This document shows positions 55,899 through 64,000 of a stretch of 64,000 nt of DNA, piece by piece (the first letter of the stretch is position 1; each line of letters begins with the position of its first letter). This stretch comes from Roseiarcus sp963794155 (GTDB lineage Bacteria; Pseudomonadota; Alphaproteobacteria; Rhizobiales; Beijerinckiaceae). The notes beneath the pieces were generated by a model. That model worked only from the letters and a program-made list of their open reading frames with translations, searched no databases and was not told where the DNA came from. The DNA lies in contig CAWCCX010000024.1 of the NCBI GenBank assembly GCA_963794155.1, positions 66,074 to 130,073 of the forward strand, read 5' to 3'. The position numbers were made by a program, and so were the translations under genes.

Positions 55899-56915
55899 TC
55901 AACTCCCTGAAAATGGGCACGCCGGAGCGCGGCGCTGCTCGCGCGACAGCTCGTAGGCGTCGCGGCGCGCGCCAAGGACCGGATCGTTCGAGGCCTCGAT
56001 CCCCGGGACCAGACGCCAGGGATTGAAGCTCAGAAGCTCGCAATTGGCGACTTGGTCGACGGGAATGGCGTCGAGGGTTAGCGTTCCCATCGCCAGCCGA
56101 GTCCGGTGAGGCGGCCACGGACGCGACGGATCGTCAAAATCGTCGCCAGCCTCGCCGATCGTCATCATCAGAATGAAGCGCGCGGGCCCTTCGGCGAGGC
56201 GGTCACGGAGCTGTTGTTGCAAATATTTGTCCGCGGACGTCGCGCTGGGATCGAGGAGAACCCCGGCGACCGGCTGCCAGGTGAAGCGAACCCAGCGACG
56301 GACGCCGTCGGGCGCGACGGCCACGAACGTATGCACCGCGTGATAGGTCGCGCGCGCATAGCTCGCAGGCGCGCCGAGCGATGCGGCCTGGAACACGGGG
56401 AGCTTTGCGTAGCCATGCGCACCGGCGAAATTCAGCGCGCCGGGGACGGAATCGTAGGTCTGCCCGGGCTTAGGATCGTCCATCGGCAGCATCAGGCGCA
56501 ACATGTCGAAGATTTTCATCCACGGCAACTCGCGCTCGGCGGCGATCGGCTCGGTGGAAGCGGAGAACTCCAAGAACTGTTCGGGCGTCTGGGTGAAGAA
56601 CTCGTTCAGCGTCATCGCGATGAGATCGGTCGACGCGCGGTTCGCGAGATAGAAGCGGGTCGCCATTCCGCGCACGTCGGACCAGCCGTCGTGCTGAATC
56701 GCGCTGCCCGAGCCGTTGGAGAACCGCACGATGGCCGGGACTCGCTGGCCCTGAAAATGCTCGGCGATGGTGTAGTCGCGGGCGATGTCCGACGCCTCGA
56801 AATAGCCGGTCGCGCTGATGCCGAACGCGTGCACGGGGCGGAGGTCCGGGCTGCCGTCGGGAAAACTGGAGCGGAGCGCGCGGACCAGTTTCGCGGCCAT
56901 GCCGGAATCGTCCAT
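55899..56915 (-). CDS. Catalase-related haem peroxidase (SrpA-like)
   Basis: 338 residues, about two-thirds of a classical catalase and typical of the catalase-related peroxidases. The distal His is in RPVHAFGISATGYFE, the distal Asn region in VRFSNGSGSAIQHDG, and the proximal Tyr in ARRDAYELSREQR near the C terminus. No signal peptide, so cytoplasmic. First gene of the operon with an unknown protein and a Dyp-type peroxidase; a role in peroxide removal or in peroxidation of a lipid or aromatic is possible. Confidence 0.9.
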   Translation of the reverse strand: MDDSGMAAKLVRALRSSFPDGSPDLRPVHAFGISATGYFEASDIARDYTIAEHFQGQRVPAIVRFSNGSGSAIQHDGWSDVRGMATRFYLANRASTDLIAMTLNEFFTQTPEQFLEFSASTEPIAAERELPWMKIFDMLRLMLPMDDPKPGQTYDSVPGALNFAGAHGYAKLPVFQAASLGAPASYARATYHAVHTFVAVAPDGVRRWVRFTWQPVAGVLLDPSATSADKYLQQQLRDRLAEGPARFILMMTIGEAGDDFDDPSRPWPPHRTRLAMGTLTLDAIPVDQVANCELLSFNPWRLVPGIEASNDPVLGARRDAYELSREQRRAPACPFSGS

Positions 56916-57187
56916 CCCTTTATCCCCTCCGAGCCGACCGGCGCCACGGGCCGAGGTTAGAGCCTCGGCTGTTTCGTTGAATATCTTGCGAGCTTAGGCA
57001 GGCGTAAGGTCAGGGTCAAATGGTATTCCGCGACGTCATGACCTCGGCGCCGGTTTCGCTTCGAGGGTGGTCGCGTACAAACCCCTCTTTGGACTGCAAT
57101 GAAGTCTCAGCCAACGATCAGCCCCTTGCATGCGGCAGGGCTTGAGTTCAAGCTGATCGACGGGCGGAAACTTAGGCTGGGGAATAC

Positions 57188-58132
57188 ATGGCGCAACTCG
57201 AACTTGATCTGATCGCCGAGGGACTGGAGTTCCCCGAGGGGCCGGTGGCGATGGCCGACGGCTCGATCCTGTTGACGGAGATCGAGGCCGGACGCGTCAG
57301 TCGCGTCACCCCGGATGGAAAGATCAGCGTGGTCGCCGATACCGGCGGCGGTCCGAACGGGCTTGCGATCGGCCCCGACGGTGCCCTCTATGTCACCAAT
57401 GACGGTGGGTCGTTTCAATTTCAGGTTGTGTCCGGCGTCAATGTGCCCGGCCCGGCTCGCGCCGATTACAAGGGCGGATCGATCCAGCGGATCGACCTGC
57501 TGACCGGCCAGGTGACGACGCTTTACACGCACTGCGGCGACAGGATTTTGTCCAGCCCTGACGACCTCGTGTTCGACAGCCAGGGCGGCTTTTGGTTCAC
57601 CGTTTACGGGGTCGGCTTCGTCGACCACAAGGTGTTCGGCGGCCTGTTCTATGCCACGCCCGATGGCAAGAGCATCACCTGCGCCCGCGCTCAATTGCTG
57701 TCGCCGAACGGCGTCGGCCTCTCGCCGGACGAGAAGGTCGTCTATGCCGCTGACACCCTGACCGGCCGCCTCTGGGCTTTCGACATCGCAAGTCCCGGCC
57801 AATTGAAGCCGCCGTCGAATCCTTTGGTTCCGGGGCGGGTCATCGCGACTTTGCCGGGACTTCAGCTTCTCGACAGCCTCAAGGTGGAAGCGGGCGGCGT
57901 GGTCTGCGTGGCCACGCTTTTGAACGGCGGAATCACCACCTTTACTCCTGACGGAACCGTCGAACATTTCGACATTCCTGATCCGTTCGTCAGCAATATC
58001 TGCTTCGGCGGCGCCGACATGCGCGATGCATGGATCACGGCGTCTGGAACCGGCCGACTGTACAAGACTCGCTGGCCGCGCCCGGGACTGGCGCTAAATT
58101 TCAGTCGCGAGCGGCCGGCCGCCCGCCCTTAA
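57188..58132 (+). CDS. SMP-30/gluconolactonase-family protein
   Basis: 314 residues predicted to form a six-bladed propeller. AEGLEFPEGPVAMADGSILL at the start carries the metal-binding Glu of the family; GGGPNGLAIGPDGALYVTND holds the conserved Asn; LLSPNGVGLSPDEKVVYAAD supplies the next ligand region. Members hydrolyse sugar lactones or other esters using calcium or zinc. It precedes a sugar-phosphate cluster on the other strand but seems transcribed alone. The sugar is unknown. Confidence 0.9.
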   Translation: MAQLELDLIAEGLEFPEGPVAMADGSILLTEIEAGRVSRVTPDGKISVVADTGGGPNGLAIGPDGALYVTNDGGSFQFQVVSGVNVPGPARADYKGGSIQRIDLLTGQVTTLYTHCGDRILSSPDDLVFDSQGGFWFTVYGVGFVDHKVFGGLFYATPDGKSITCARAQLLSPNGVGLSPDEKVVYAADTLTGRLWAFDIASPGQLKPPSNPLVPGRVIATLPGLQLLDSLKVEAGGVVCVATLLNGGITTFTPDGTVEHFDIPDPFVSNICFGGADMRDAWITASGTGRLYKTRWPRPGLALNFSRERPAARP

Positions 58133-58309
58133 GCAGAGCGCAGACTGAGGAAAATCCCAGAGAAGCGCCGCGACGACGAGGAAACGGCGCACGAACCGGA
58201 GGAGGATCGGAACGTCGCAAAGCGCTCGGCGGCGCCGGCCGGGAGCCTCTCCCTCGCTCAATCTAACTTGGGCGCGCGGCCGGATGACGAACGTCGTCGC
58301 TATCGCGGG

Positions 58310-58756
58310 CTAAGTCACGCGATGCGCCGCGTCCAACTTGTCGATGGCGGCGACATTTCCCGCCGAGGGCCCCCGCGGATCGAACTCGGAGGCAAGCCAG
58401 GCATCGACAATCGCCTTCGCGAGTTCCGGCCCGATCACGCGTGCGCCCATGGTGATAATCTGCGCGTTGTTCGATTTCGCGGCGCGTTCCGCCGAGTAGG
58501 TGTCGTGCGTCAAAGCCGCCCGGATGCCAGGCACCTTGTTCGCGGAAATGCAGACGCCGATCCCAGTGCCGCAGAAGAGCACGCCGCGCTCCTGGCTGCC
58601 GTCCAGGATGGCCTGGCCAACCGTCGCGGCGGTCTCGGCGTAAAACCCCTCACCGCTCAAATCCACAACTTCGACATCCGTCCGCCTGGCGAGATGGGCG
58701 GCGATCACGTCGAGCAGCGGCTTGCCCGCGCTGTCCGCGCCTAGCGCAATCTTCAT
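58310..58756 (-). CDS. rpiB: RpiB/LacAB-type sugar-phosphate isomerase
   Basis: 148 residues. MKIALGADSAGKPL at the start, FCGTGIGVCISANKVPGIRA (catalytic Cys region) and NNAQIITMGARVIGPELA are the signatures of RpiB-type isomerases. GGAGG lies before the ATG. Besides ribose 5-phosphate, members act on erythrulose phosphates, and the neighbouring DhaK/DhaL pair suggests a C4 ketose phosphate. It is encoded on the strand opposite the rest of the cluster. Confidence 0.92.
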   Translation of the reverse strand: MKIALGADSAGKPLLDVIAAHLARRTDVEVVDLSGEGFYAETAATVGQAILDGSQERGVLFCGTGIGVCISANKVPGIRAALTHDTYSAERAAKSNNAQIITMGARVIGPELAKAIVDAWLASEFDPRGPSAGNVAAIDKLDAAHRVT

Positions 58757-58884
58757 CGTTCCTCCTATCCTCGATCTTTTGGGCGTGTGCGCCGCGTCCG
58801 GAGGCAAACCTCCAGCGGCAAGAATGAAAGTCGCGAGCCTTGGAGGTCGCCGATGAAGTTGGGCAAAAGACCCGACCCTCACGA

Positions 58885-58968
58885 ATGAGTGACGAGGCAA
58901 AGGACCTCTTCCAAGCCTTCTCGGCTGGGAAAATGAGCCGTCGCGAGCCGCTCCTGATTATCCTCTAG
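58885..58968 (+). pseudogene. N-terminal remnant of a binding-protein gene
   Basis: The frame reads MSDEAKDLFQAFSAGKMSRR then EPLLIIL and stops. A polar leader ending in SRRE/SRRD followed by a hydrophobic stretch is the standard start of Tat-exported or lipoprotein solute-binding proteins in Hyphomicrobiales. Everything after the first ~25 residues is missing. It lies just upstream of another remnant, which suggests a deletion that removed most of a transporter/kinase operon. Confidence 0.5.
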
Positions 58969-59006
58969 GCGAGCACCTACGCTCTGTCTAATGTCTTCAT
59001 CAAGCA

Positions 59007-59243
59007 GTGGCTAAATCTCCGCAAGCGCGCGCGGGACGGCCTGACAACGGAGCCACGGCAATGGAGCACACATCCGAACTCGAGCGCGCGCTAAAAGGGA
59101 TTGCGCTGGCGCTGACGCTCGGCCCTGTCGAGCAGCCCGATCCGAAGCTCGTGGCGACTTATGAGAAGTTCTACGCCGCTTATCTGCACACAAGAGGCGC
59201 GCTGGAGCCCGTGTGTGACAGAATGGCGGCCGCGCGAGATTGA
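59007..59243 (+). pseudogene. C-terminal remnant of an FGGY sugar kinase
   Basis: The last ~55 residues, with GPVEQPDPKLVATYEKFYAA and the following YLHTRGALEPVCDRM, match the way FGGY carbohydrate kinases (xylulokinase, ribulokinase, erythritol kinase) end: a PDP..YE..Y..Y stretch and a short helix. The catalytic domains are absent. The stop is five bases before the next gene, the spacing expected from an ancestral operon. Identification rests on this tail only. Confidence 0.5.
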
Positions 59244-59248
59244 GATAG

Positions 59249-60289
59249 ATGGCAAAAGAGGTTGCGATTATCGGCGACTATTTCATGTTGCCGGAAGTGT
59301 TCGAGGAGAAGGTGCGCGAGGCCTGCGGCGACGCGGTGTCGATCCGCGTCCGCAAAGATAACTGGCCCGGCGAGCCGATGGCGCACGGTTATGCTCTTCG
59401 CGGCATGGAGGGCCTTAAGGAATATTTCGGGAGCGCTGATGGCGTGATCGATTTCGTCGGCGACGCGGAAATTCTCGTGACCCATCTCGCGCCGGTGTCC
59501 CGCACTGTGCTGGAGCGGCTGCCGGGCCTGAGGATGGTCGCCGTCTCGCGCGGCGGCCCGGTGAACATTGACATGGAGGCGGCGCGCGATTTCAACGTCC
59601 TCGTGGTCAACGCGCCCGGCCGCAATTCGACGGCGGTCGCCGAATTTACGATCGGCGCGATCCTCGCTGAGACGCGCAAGATCCGGCCTGGCCATGAGGC
59701 GCTCCGCGCCGGGACATGGCGCGGGGATCTGTATCGCGCCGACGTTGCGGGCCGCGAACTGAAGGAACTCACTGTCGGCGTCATCGGATACGGCAATATC
59801 GGAACCAAGGTCGTGAAGCTTCTGCGCGCCTTCGGAGCGCGCATCCTGGTCAACGACCCCTATGTTCAGCTCAGCGCCGAAGACATCGGGGCAGGCGTGA
59901 AATTGGTCGATTTCGACACAATCCTCGTCGAATCCGACGTCGTAACCATGCATGCGCGGGTGACGAGCGAGACAACCGGCATGATGAACGCCCAAGCCTT
60001 CGCGCGGATGAAGCCGTGCTCGCTCTTCGTCAACACAGCGCGCGGGCCGCTCTGCGACTACGCCGCCCTGCACGAGGCGCTGGTTGAAGGCCCCGTCGGC
60101 GCAGCCATGCTTGATACTTTCGCGGTCGAGCCGGTCCCGGCGGACTGGCCGCTCCTGCAACTGCCCAATGTAACTCTCACCCCGCATATCGCTGGCGCGT
60201 CGGCGCGGACCGTGACTTTCGCCGCGGAGCAGGCGGCGGAGGAAGTGCGACGCTATCTCGCTGGCGAGGGCCCGCGCAATCCCTGCTGA
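59249..60289 (+). CDS. D-2-hydroxyacid dehydrogenase (SerA-like)
   Basis: 346 residues. NAD-binding VIGYGNIGTKVVKLL, substrate Arg in VNTARGPLCDYAAL, catalytic Glu in DTFAVEPVPADWP and catalytic His in LTPHIAGASARTV are all in place, so the enzyme should be active. It reduces a 2-oxo acid or oxidises a D-2-hydroxyacid. The SerA-like domain order is kept but there is no ACT domain. It stands between the kinase remnant and the DhaK gene in what was probably one operon for a plant-derived sugar or sugar acid. Confidence 0.93.
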   Translation: MAKEVAIIGDYFMLPEVFEEKVREACGDAVSIRVRKDNWPGEPMAHGYALRGMEGLKEYFGSADGVIDFVGDAEILVTHLAPVSRTVLERLPGLRMVAVSRGGPVNIDMEAARDFNVLVVNAPGRNSTAVAEFTIGAILAETRKIRPGHEALRAGTWRGDLYRADVAGRELKELTVGVIGYGNIGTKVVKLLRAFGARILVNDPYVQLSAEDIGAGVKLVDFDTILVESDVVTMHARVTSETTGMMNAQAFARMKPCSLFVNTARGPLCDYAALHEALVEGPVGAAMLDTFAVEPVPADWPLLQLPNVTLTPHIAGASARTVTFAAEQAAEEVRRYLAGEGPRNPC

Positions 60290-60346
60290 AGGCGCGCGTC
60301 CGCGCCGGACCGCCCGCGCGGCGCGCGGCGCTGAGGAGTTCGAAGT

Positions 60347-60658
60347 ATGGGAGATTCGGTCGACCTCTTCGTCATCGGCGCCGGAGTGAACGGAGCCGGG
60401 ATTGGGCGGGACCATCGGCCTTTCACCGCGGAATTCAACGCCGACGGCCGGATCCAGGCTGAGCCGCTGCTTGCCGCTTTCCGCGAAGGCGGCGGCGCCG
60501 ACAATGAGATCTGCCTCGAACTCGCATTCAAGGAGCGCGAGCCAAGTGACCGGCAGGTCATCGATCAGATCGCCGAGTCGGTCGCCTTTCGGCGGCCCTA
60601 TATTGACACCGGGGAAGCGGACCTGCATCGCGCAGCGGGGAGGAAGAAAGCCGGATGA
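60347..60658 (+). pseudogene. Chimeric remnant: GlpD-like start joined to TIM-barrel end
   Basis: Residues 1-22 (DLFVIGAGVNGAGIGRD) are the FAD-binding N terminus of a GlpD-type dehydrogenase. The sequence then switches without a stop to AEFNADGRIQAEPLLAAFRE, then EICLELAFKEREPSDRQVID and VAFRRPYI, which resembles the C-terminal end of a xylose-isomerase-like TIM barrel epimerase. Neither domain is complete, so the frame is best seen as the scar of an in-frame deletion. The stop overlaps the DhaK start, so it may still be translated and help couple translation. Confidence 0.6.
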
Positions 60659-61677
60659 CCGAAGGTCTCACGCAGAAGCTCATCAACAACGGCGCCGACG
60701 CCGTCGACGAGATGCTCGAGGGCGTTCTCGCCGCGCACGGCGACAAGCTCATGAGGGCGGAAAACGCGCCGCGCGCGATAATCGCCCGCAGTGGTCCACG
60801 CGCGGGAAAGGTCGCGTTGATCATCGGCGGAGGGTCCGGCCATGAGCCGACCTTCCTGGGTTATGTCGGCAAGGGTCTCGCCGACGCCGCCGCGATCGGC
60901 AACGTCTTCGCCTCTCCCCCGCCCCAGCCCGCAGTCGATGCGGCGCTCGCCGTTCACGGGGGCGTCGGCGTCCTTTTCATGTATGGCAATTACGCCGGCG
61001 ACGTCATGAATTTCGATATGGCCTCCGAGCTCCTGGAGCTCGAAGGCGTCGAGGCGCGCACCGTCCTGACGACCGACGACATCGCCTCCGCCCCGCGCGA
61101 GCAGCGGGAGAAAAGGCGTGGCGTCGCCGGCAATGTCTTCATTTTCAAAGCCGCCGGAGCGGCGGCGGACAGAATGCTGCCGCTCGCGGAAGTCGAGCGG
61201 ATCGCGCGCCACGCCAACGCACGGACGTATACGCTCGGCGTGGCGCTCGGGCCCTGCTCCCTGCCCGAGACGCGACGACCCAATTTCAAGATCGCGCACG
61301 GCGAAATGGAGATCGGAATGGGGATCCATGGCGAGCCGGGCATGCGGCGCGAAAACCTAAGGCCTGCAGACGCCGTGGTCGACGAAATCATGGACGCCAT
61401 CCTCGGCGAAATGCAGCCGAGGCGCGGCGACCGCGTCGCCGTGCTTGTCAATTCGCTCGGCGCGACGCCGCTCATGGAGCTCTACATCCTGCATCGTCGC
61501 GTCGCCCAGCGGATCGCGGACGCCGGACTCGCGCTCCACTCTTCCCTGGTCGGGCCCTATTGCACATCGCTCGAAATGGCCGGCGCGTCGATCACGGTGA
61601 TGCATCTCGATGAGGAGTTGCAAAGTCTGATCGAGCACCCATGCGACTGCGCCATGTTCTCGGTCGCTTCGAAATGA
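60655..61677 (+). CDS. dhaK: Dihydroxyacetone kinase-type subunit DhaK
   Basis: 340 residues. GGGSGHEPTFLGYVG near residue 58 and the substrate-binding His in GMGIHGEPG near residue 224 define DhaK, which holds the ketose covalently as a hemiaminal. It works with DhaL, encoded next with a four-base overlap. No DhaM (PTS) gene is in the window. With the RpiB-type isomerase nearby, the substrate may be erythrulose or another short ketose rather than dihydroxyacetone. Confidence 0.93.
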   Translation: MTEGLTQKLINNGADAVDEMLEGVLAAHGDKLMRAENAPRAIIARSGPRAGKVALIIGGGSGHEPTFLGYVGKGLADAAAIGNVFASPPPQPAVDAALAVHGGVGVLFMYGNYAGDVMNFDMASELLELEGVEARTVLTTDDIASAPREQREKRRGVAGNVFIFKAAGAAADRMLPLAEVERIARHANARTYTLGVALGPCSLPETRRPNFKIAHGEMEIGMGIHGEPGMRRENLRPADAVVDEIMDAILGEMQPRRGDRVAVLVNSLGATPLMELYILHRRVAQRIADAGLALHSSLVGPYCTSLEMAGASITVMHLDEELQSLIEHPCDCAMFSVASK

Positions 61678-62330
61678 CCCGAGAGCTGACCGCGGCCGAC
61701 CATGCCGCCGTGCTTGCGACGCTCGCGGCGGTTCTTGCTGAGAGGCGCGACGAACTCTGTCGCCTCGACGGCGCCATCGGCGATGGGGATCATGGCGTCG
61801 CGATGGCGTCAGGCTTCACGGCGGCGGCCAAAGCCGCTCAAGGGCTCGACCTCGAGGCCGCGACGGTCGCCGATGTTTACAACGCCGCCGCCAAGGCCTT
61901 GCTCAACGCGGTCGGCGCATCGTCGGGTCCGCTCTATGCGACGGCGCTCATGCGCGCCGCGAAGGCGGCGGGCTCCCGCCCGGCGACGCCTATCGTGGAG
62001 ACCCCGAAACTGATTGCCGCAATGACCGATGGGATCAAGGCGCGCGGACAGGCGAGCGAAGGCGAGAAGACCATGCTCGACGCCTGGGGACCGGCCGCGC
62101 GCGCAGGCGAGGAGGCGTTGGCGGAGAATCGCTCGCCAGGCGACGTCATCGCGGCGATCAGCACGGCCGCCGAAGCTGGCGCGGAGGGGACAAAGGCCAT
62201 GGTCGCGGCCAAGGGCCGCTCGGCGCGGCTCGGCGAGCGGAGCCTCGGCCATATCGATCCAGGCGCGGCCTCCGCCGTCCTCGTCATCGAAACGCTCTCC
62301 ACGGAATGGCTGCGGCTGGCCGAGGCGTAA
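61674..62330 (+). CDS. dhaL: Dihydroxyacetone kinase-type subunit DhaL
   Basis: 218 residues. GAIGDGDHGVAMASGF carries the Asp residues that bind Mg and ADP/ATP; GASSGPLYATALMRAAK and SEGEKTMLDAWGPA are family motifs. The ATG overlaps the DhaK stop (ATGA); eleven more in-frame codons lie upstream inside dhaK. Together they phosphorylate a short-chain ketose. Confidence 0.93.
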   Translation: MTRELTAADHAAVLATLAAVLAERRDELCRLDGAIGDGDHGVAMASGFTAAAKAAQGLDLEAATVADVYNAAAKALLNAVGASSGPLYATALMRAAKAAGSRPATPIVETPKLIAAMTDGIKARGQASEGEKTMLDAWGPAARAGEEALAENRSPGDVIAAISTAAEAGAEGTKAMVAAKGRSARLGERSLGHIDPGAASAVLVIETLSTEWLRLAEA

Positions 62331-62342
62331 GCGGAGGTCACG

Positions 62343-63669
62343 ATGGCCGAGGCGCCGAAAGCTCGCCGACCGCAGGGAAGCGTGTCCGGCGCATCAATTG
62401 CAGTCGCGGCGTTCTCGACGATCGTGGAATGGTATGACTTCACATTGTACCTCTATCTCGCAACAGTGCTTTCGCGGGTATTTTTTGGCGGCGGCGAAGC
62501 CGCGCTGATCACAACTCTGGCTACATTTGCAATCGCCTATTTGTTGCGCCCGCTCGGCGGCATGGTCTTTGGCCATATCGGCGACAGGTTCGGGCGGCGC
62601 CGAACGATCCTGCTGTCCATGGCAATCATGACAGTGACCATGTTGGGGACCGCGTTGCTGCCAACCCGCGCGCAAGCAGGCGCAGTCGCCGGCGGGCTGC
62701 TTTTTCTCCTCCGCTGCATCATGGGATTTTCGGTTGGAGGCGAGTACAACGCGATTGTTGCGTACTTGCTGGAAGGCGCGCCGAGCAACAGGCGCGGCTT
62801 GATCGCGTCCATGGCTTCCGCGTCCAGTGAGGTCGGCGGAACTCCTCGCCGTCGGCGTATCTTTGCTGACCGTCAATTCGATGAGTCCCGCAAATTTAAA
62901 CTCGTGGGGATGGCGCATCCCCTTTCTCGTCGGCGCTGTCCTGGCGGGAAGTGTGTGGATCGCCCGCACCACAATGGAAGAATCGCCGGAGTTCAACGCT
63001 CAGCGGGCAAGGGGGACGGTGCCTAAGAACCCGCTGCTTCACGCGCTCATGAACTACCGGGCCGGGATCATGCGAGCGTTCGCTATTTCCGCCTTAGGCT
63101 CGATCACATATTATGTCGGGATCACTTATGCGCCCACATTCCTGACTTCCGCCGGAAAGCTGGGCGAAGGCGACTCGCTCCGGCTATCCACCGTCGCCGC
63201 CTTCGCCGTCATCCTGGTCACGCCGTTTACCGGAGCATTGTCTGACAGGCTTGGGCGGAAATCCGTCCTGATCTTTCTCAGCGCATGCAGCGCGATCCTG
63301 CCCATCGCGCTGTTTTATCTGATGGCAAGGGGCTCGCCGTCAGACGCCCTGCTTGGGATCGTCGTTCTCGCTTGCATCGCCGGCGCGGTCAGCGCGGTCG
63401 GCGCTATAACGGCGGCTGAACAATTCCCGGGGGAGGGTCGCATCAGCGGCTTAGCCTTGGGGGCAACCACCGCCACCGCCATCTTCGGCGGCCTTACCCC
63501 CTATGTCGCGCAGATCCTGACAGAGCGAACGGGCTGGACACTGGTCCCCGGCGCCATGATTGCCGTGGTCGGTGTCTGCGTCCTTCCAATATTGATTACC
63601 TTGCCGGAGACTGCGCCCAGGAAAATGATCTTGCCCACAACCGTACTGCAATCCCGTCCGCAAAAATAG
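62343..63669 (+). pseudogene. MHS-family MFS transporter with a frameshift
   Basis: The first frame encodes TIVEWYDFTLYLYLATVLSR, RPLGGMVFGHIGDRFGRRRT and SVGGEYNAIVAYLLEGAP, the hallmarks of metabolite:proton symporters (ShiA/KgtP type). It breaks at GG in 62838-62839: removing one G joins ASSEVG to ELLAVGVSLLTV, and the second frame supplies six more membrane segments and GALSDRLGRKSVLIFL. The start follows GGAGG 12 bases after dhaL, so it belongs to the same operon and probably imports its substrate. Inserted-base error or decay cannot be separated here. Confidence 0.88.
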
Positions 63670-63705
63670 GCGGGTTGACGGATCTCTCCAGGACGCACGC
63701 AAACC

Positions 63706-64000
63706 TCATTCGGAACCGACGGGACCGCCCTTCTCAGCCACCGATCGTTTCATGAACAATACCGCGAATGTGACCACAAACGTCAACACAGCCGCCATCC
63801 AAAAGGTGTCGAAAAAAGCCAGCGAAGACGCCTGCTGCTGACGCAGGTTTTCGAGTTGTTGCACGGCCAGTTGCTGGGAGGCGACCGGATCGCCGGTCTG
63901 TTGAACGAAGAACGCCTGAGCCCGCGCGAGAAAGCTGCTGGCGGCTGCGTTGAAGGGATCAAGATACTCCCCAAGCCGCAGGACGTGAAACTGATCACGT
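63706..64000 (-). CDS. DHA2-type MFS exporter, C-terminal part only
   Basis: The minus strand encodes the last ~97 residues, including DQFHVLRLGEYLDPFN, QQLAVQQLENLRQQQASSLA and a last membrane helix (FWMAAVLTFVVTFAVLFM) before the TGA stop. This is the end of a 14-helix EmrB/QacA-type exporter. The rest lies beyond the window edge. It is convergent with the MHS transporter gene. Confidence 0.75.
   Translation of the reverse strand, partial: RDQFHVLRLGEYLDPFNAAASSFLARAQAFFVQQTGDPVASQQLAVQQLENLRQQQASSLAFFDTFWMAAVLTFVVTFAVLFMKRSVAEKGGPVGSE

Overview
The window is high-GC bacterial DNA with short intergenic gaps, many ATGA or GTGA start/stop overlaps and several AUG-alternative starts. The gene content suggests an alphaproteobacterium, probably of the Hyphomicrobiales: GroEL with a GGM tail, abundant ABC importers of the Liv and Ugp/Mal types, HldD/HldE heptose synthesis, and IS481 and IS1111-group elements. 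This is inferred from family resemblance by eye; no search was run.

Layout. 1-1.6 kb: a group II intron with its reverse transcriptase, cut by the window edge. 1.8-5.9 kb (minus strand): a stray 3' tail of a second groEL, a Kelch-repeat protein and an intact groEL without groES. 5.9-15.5 kb: an AraC-type regulator divergent from one long operon (aldehyde dehydrogenase, Liv-type ABC importer, SDR resembling coniferyl-alcohol dehydrogenase, second aldehyde dehydrogenase), probably for an aromatic alcohol/aldehyde. 15.5-18.06 kb: an IS481 element split by an IS110-family (IS1111-group) element. 18.1-34.05 kb: an L-arabinose-glycan utilisation locus with GH51, GH2 and GH127 glycosidases, two sugar ABC importers (only one with an ATPase), an ArsR-type regulator and a LacI-type regulator fused in frame to the GH127 enzyme. 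34-50 kb: a surface-polysaccharide region, with hldD and hldE flanking several glycosyltransferases, a membrane protein, a methyltransferase and a split adenylation / carrier-thioesterase pair. 50.5-56.9 kb: a cyclase-ATPase signalling protein and a three-gene haem peroxidase operon. 57-64 kb: an SMP-30 lactonase, then a partly decayed polyol/sugar cluster (RpiB-type isomerase, 2-hydroxyacid dehydrogenase, DhaK, DhaL, MHS transporter, three gene remnants) and the 3' end of a DHA2-type exporter gene.

The most striking observation is the 253-bp non-coding end of the IS1111-group element. It contains four short guide segments placed in two internal loops. Two match the two sides of the interrupted IS481 target (8 and 10 nt), and two match the element's own ends (7 and 8 nt). 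This fits a bridge RNA (seekRNA) whose target can be read directly because the insertion site is present. The second is the single 999-codon reading frame joining a LacI repressor to a GH127 beta-L-arabinofuranosidase.

Four genes (livM, second aldehyde dehydrogenase, a membrane protein, an MHS transporter) carry a single-base frameshift, each explained by one extra base. This may be real decay or an insertion-type sequence error.
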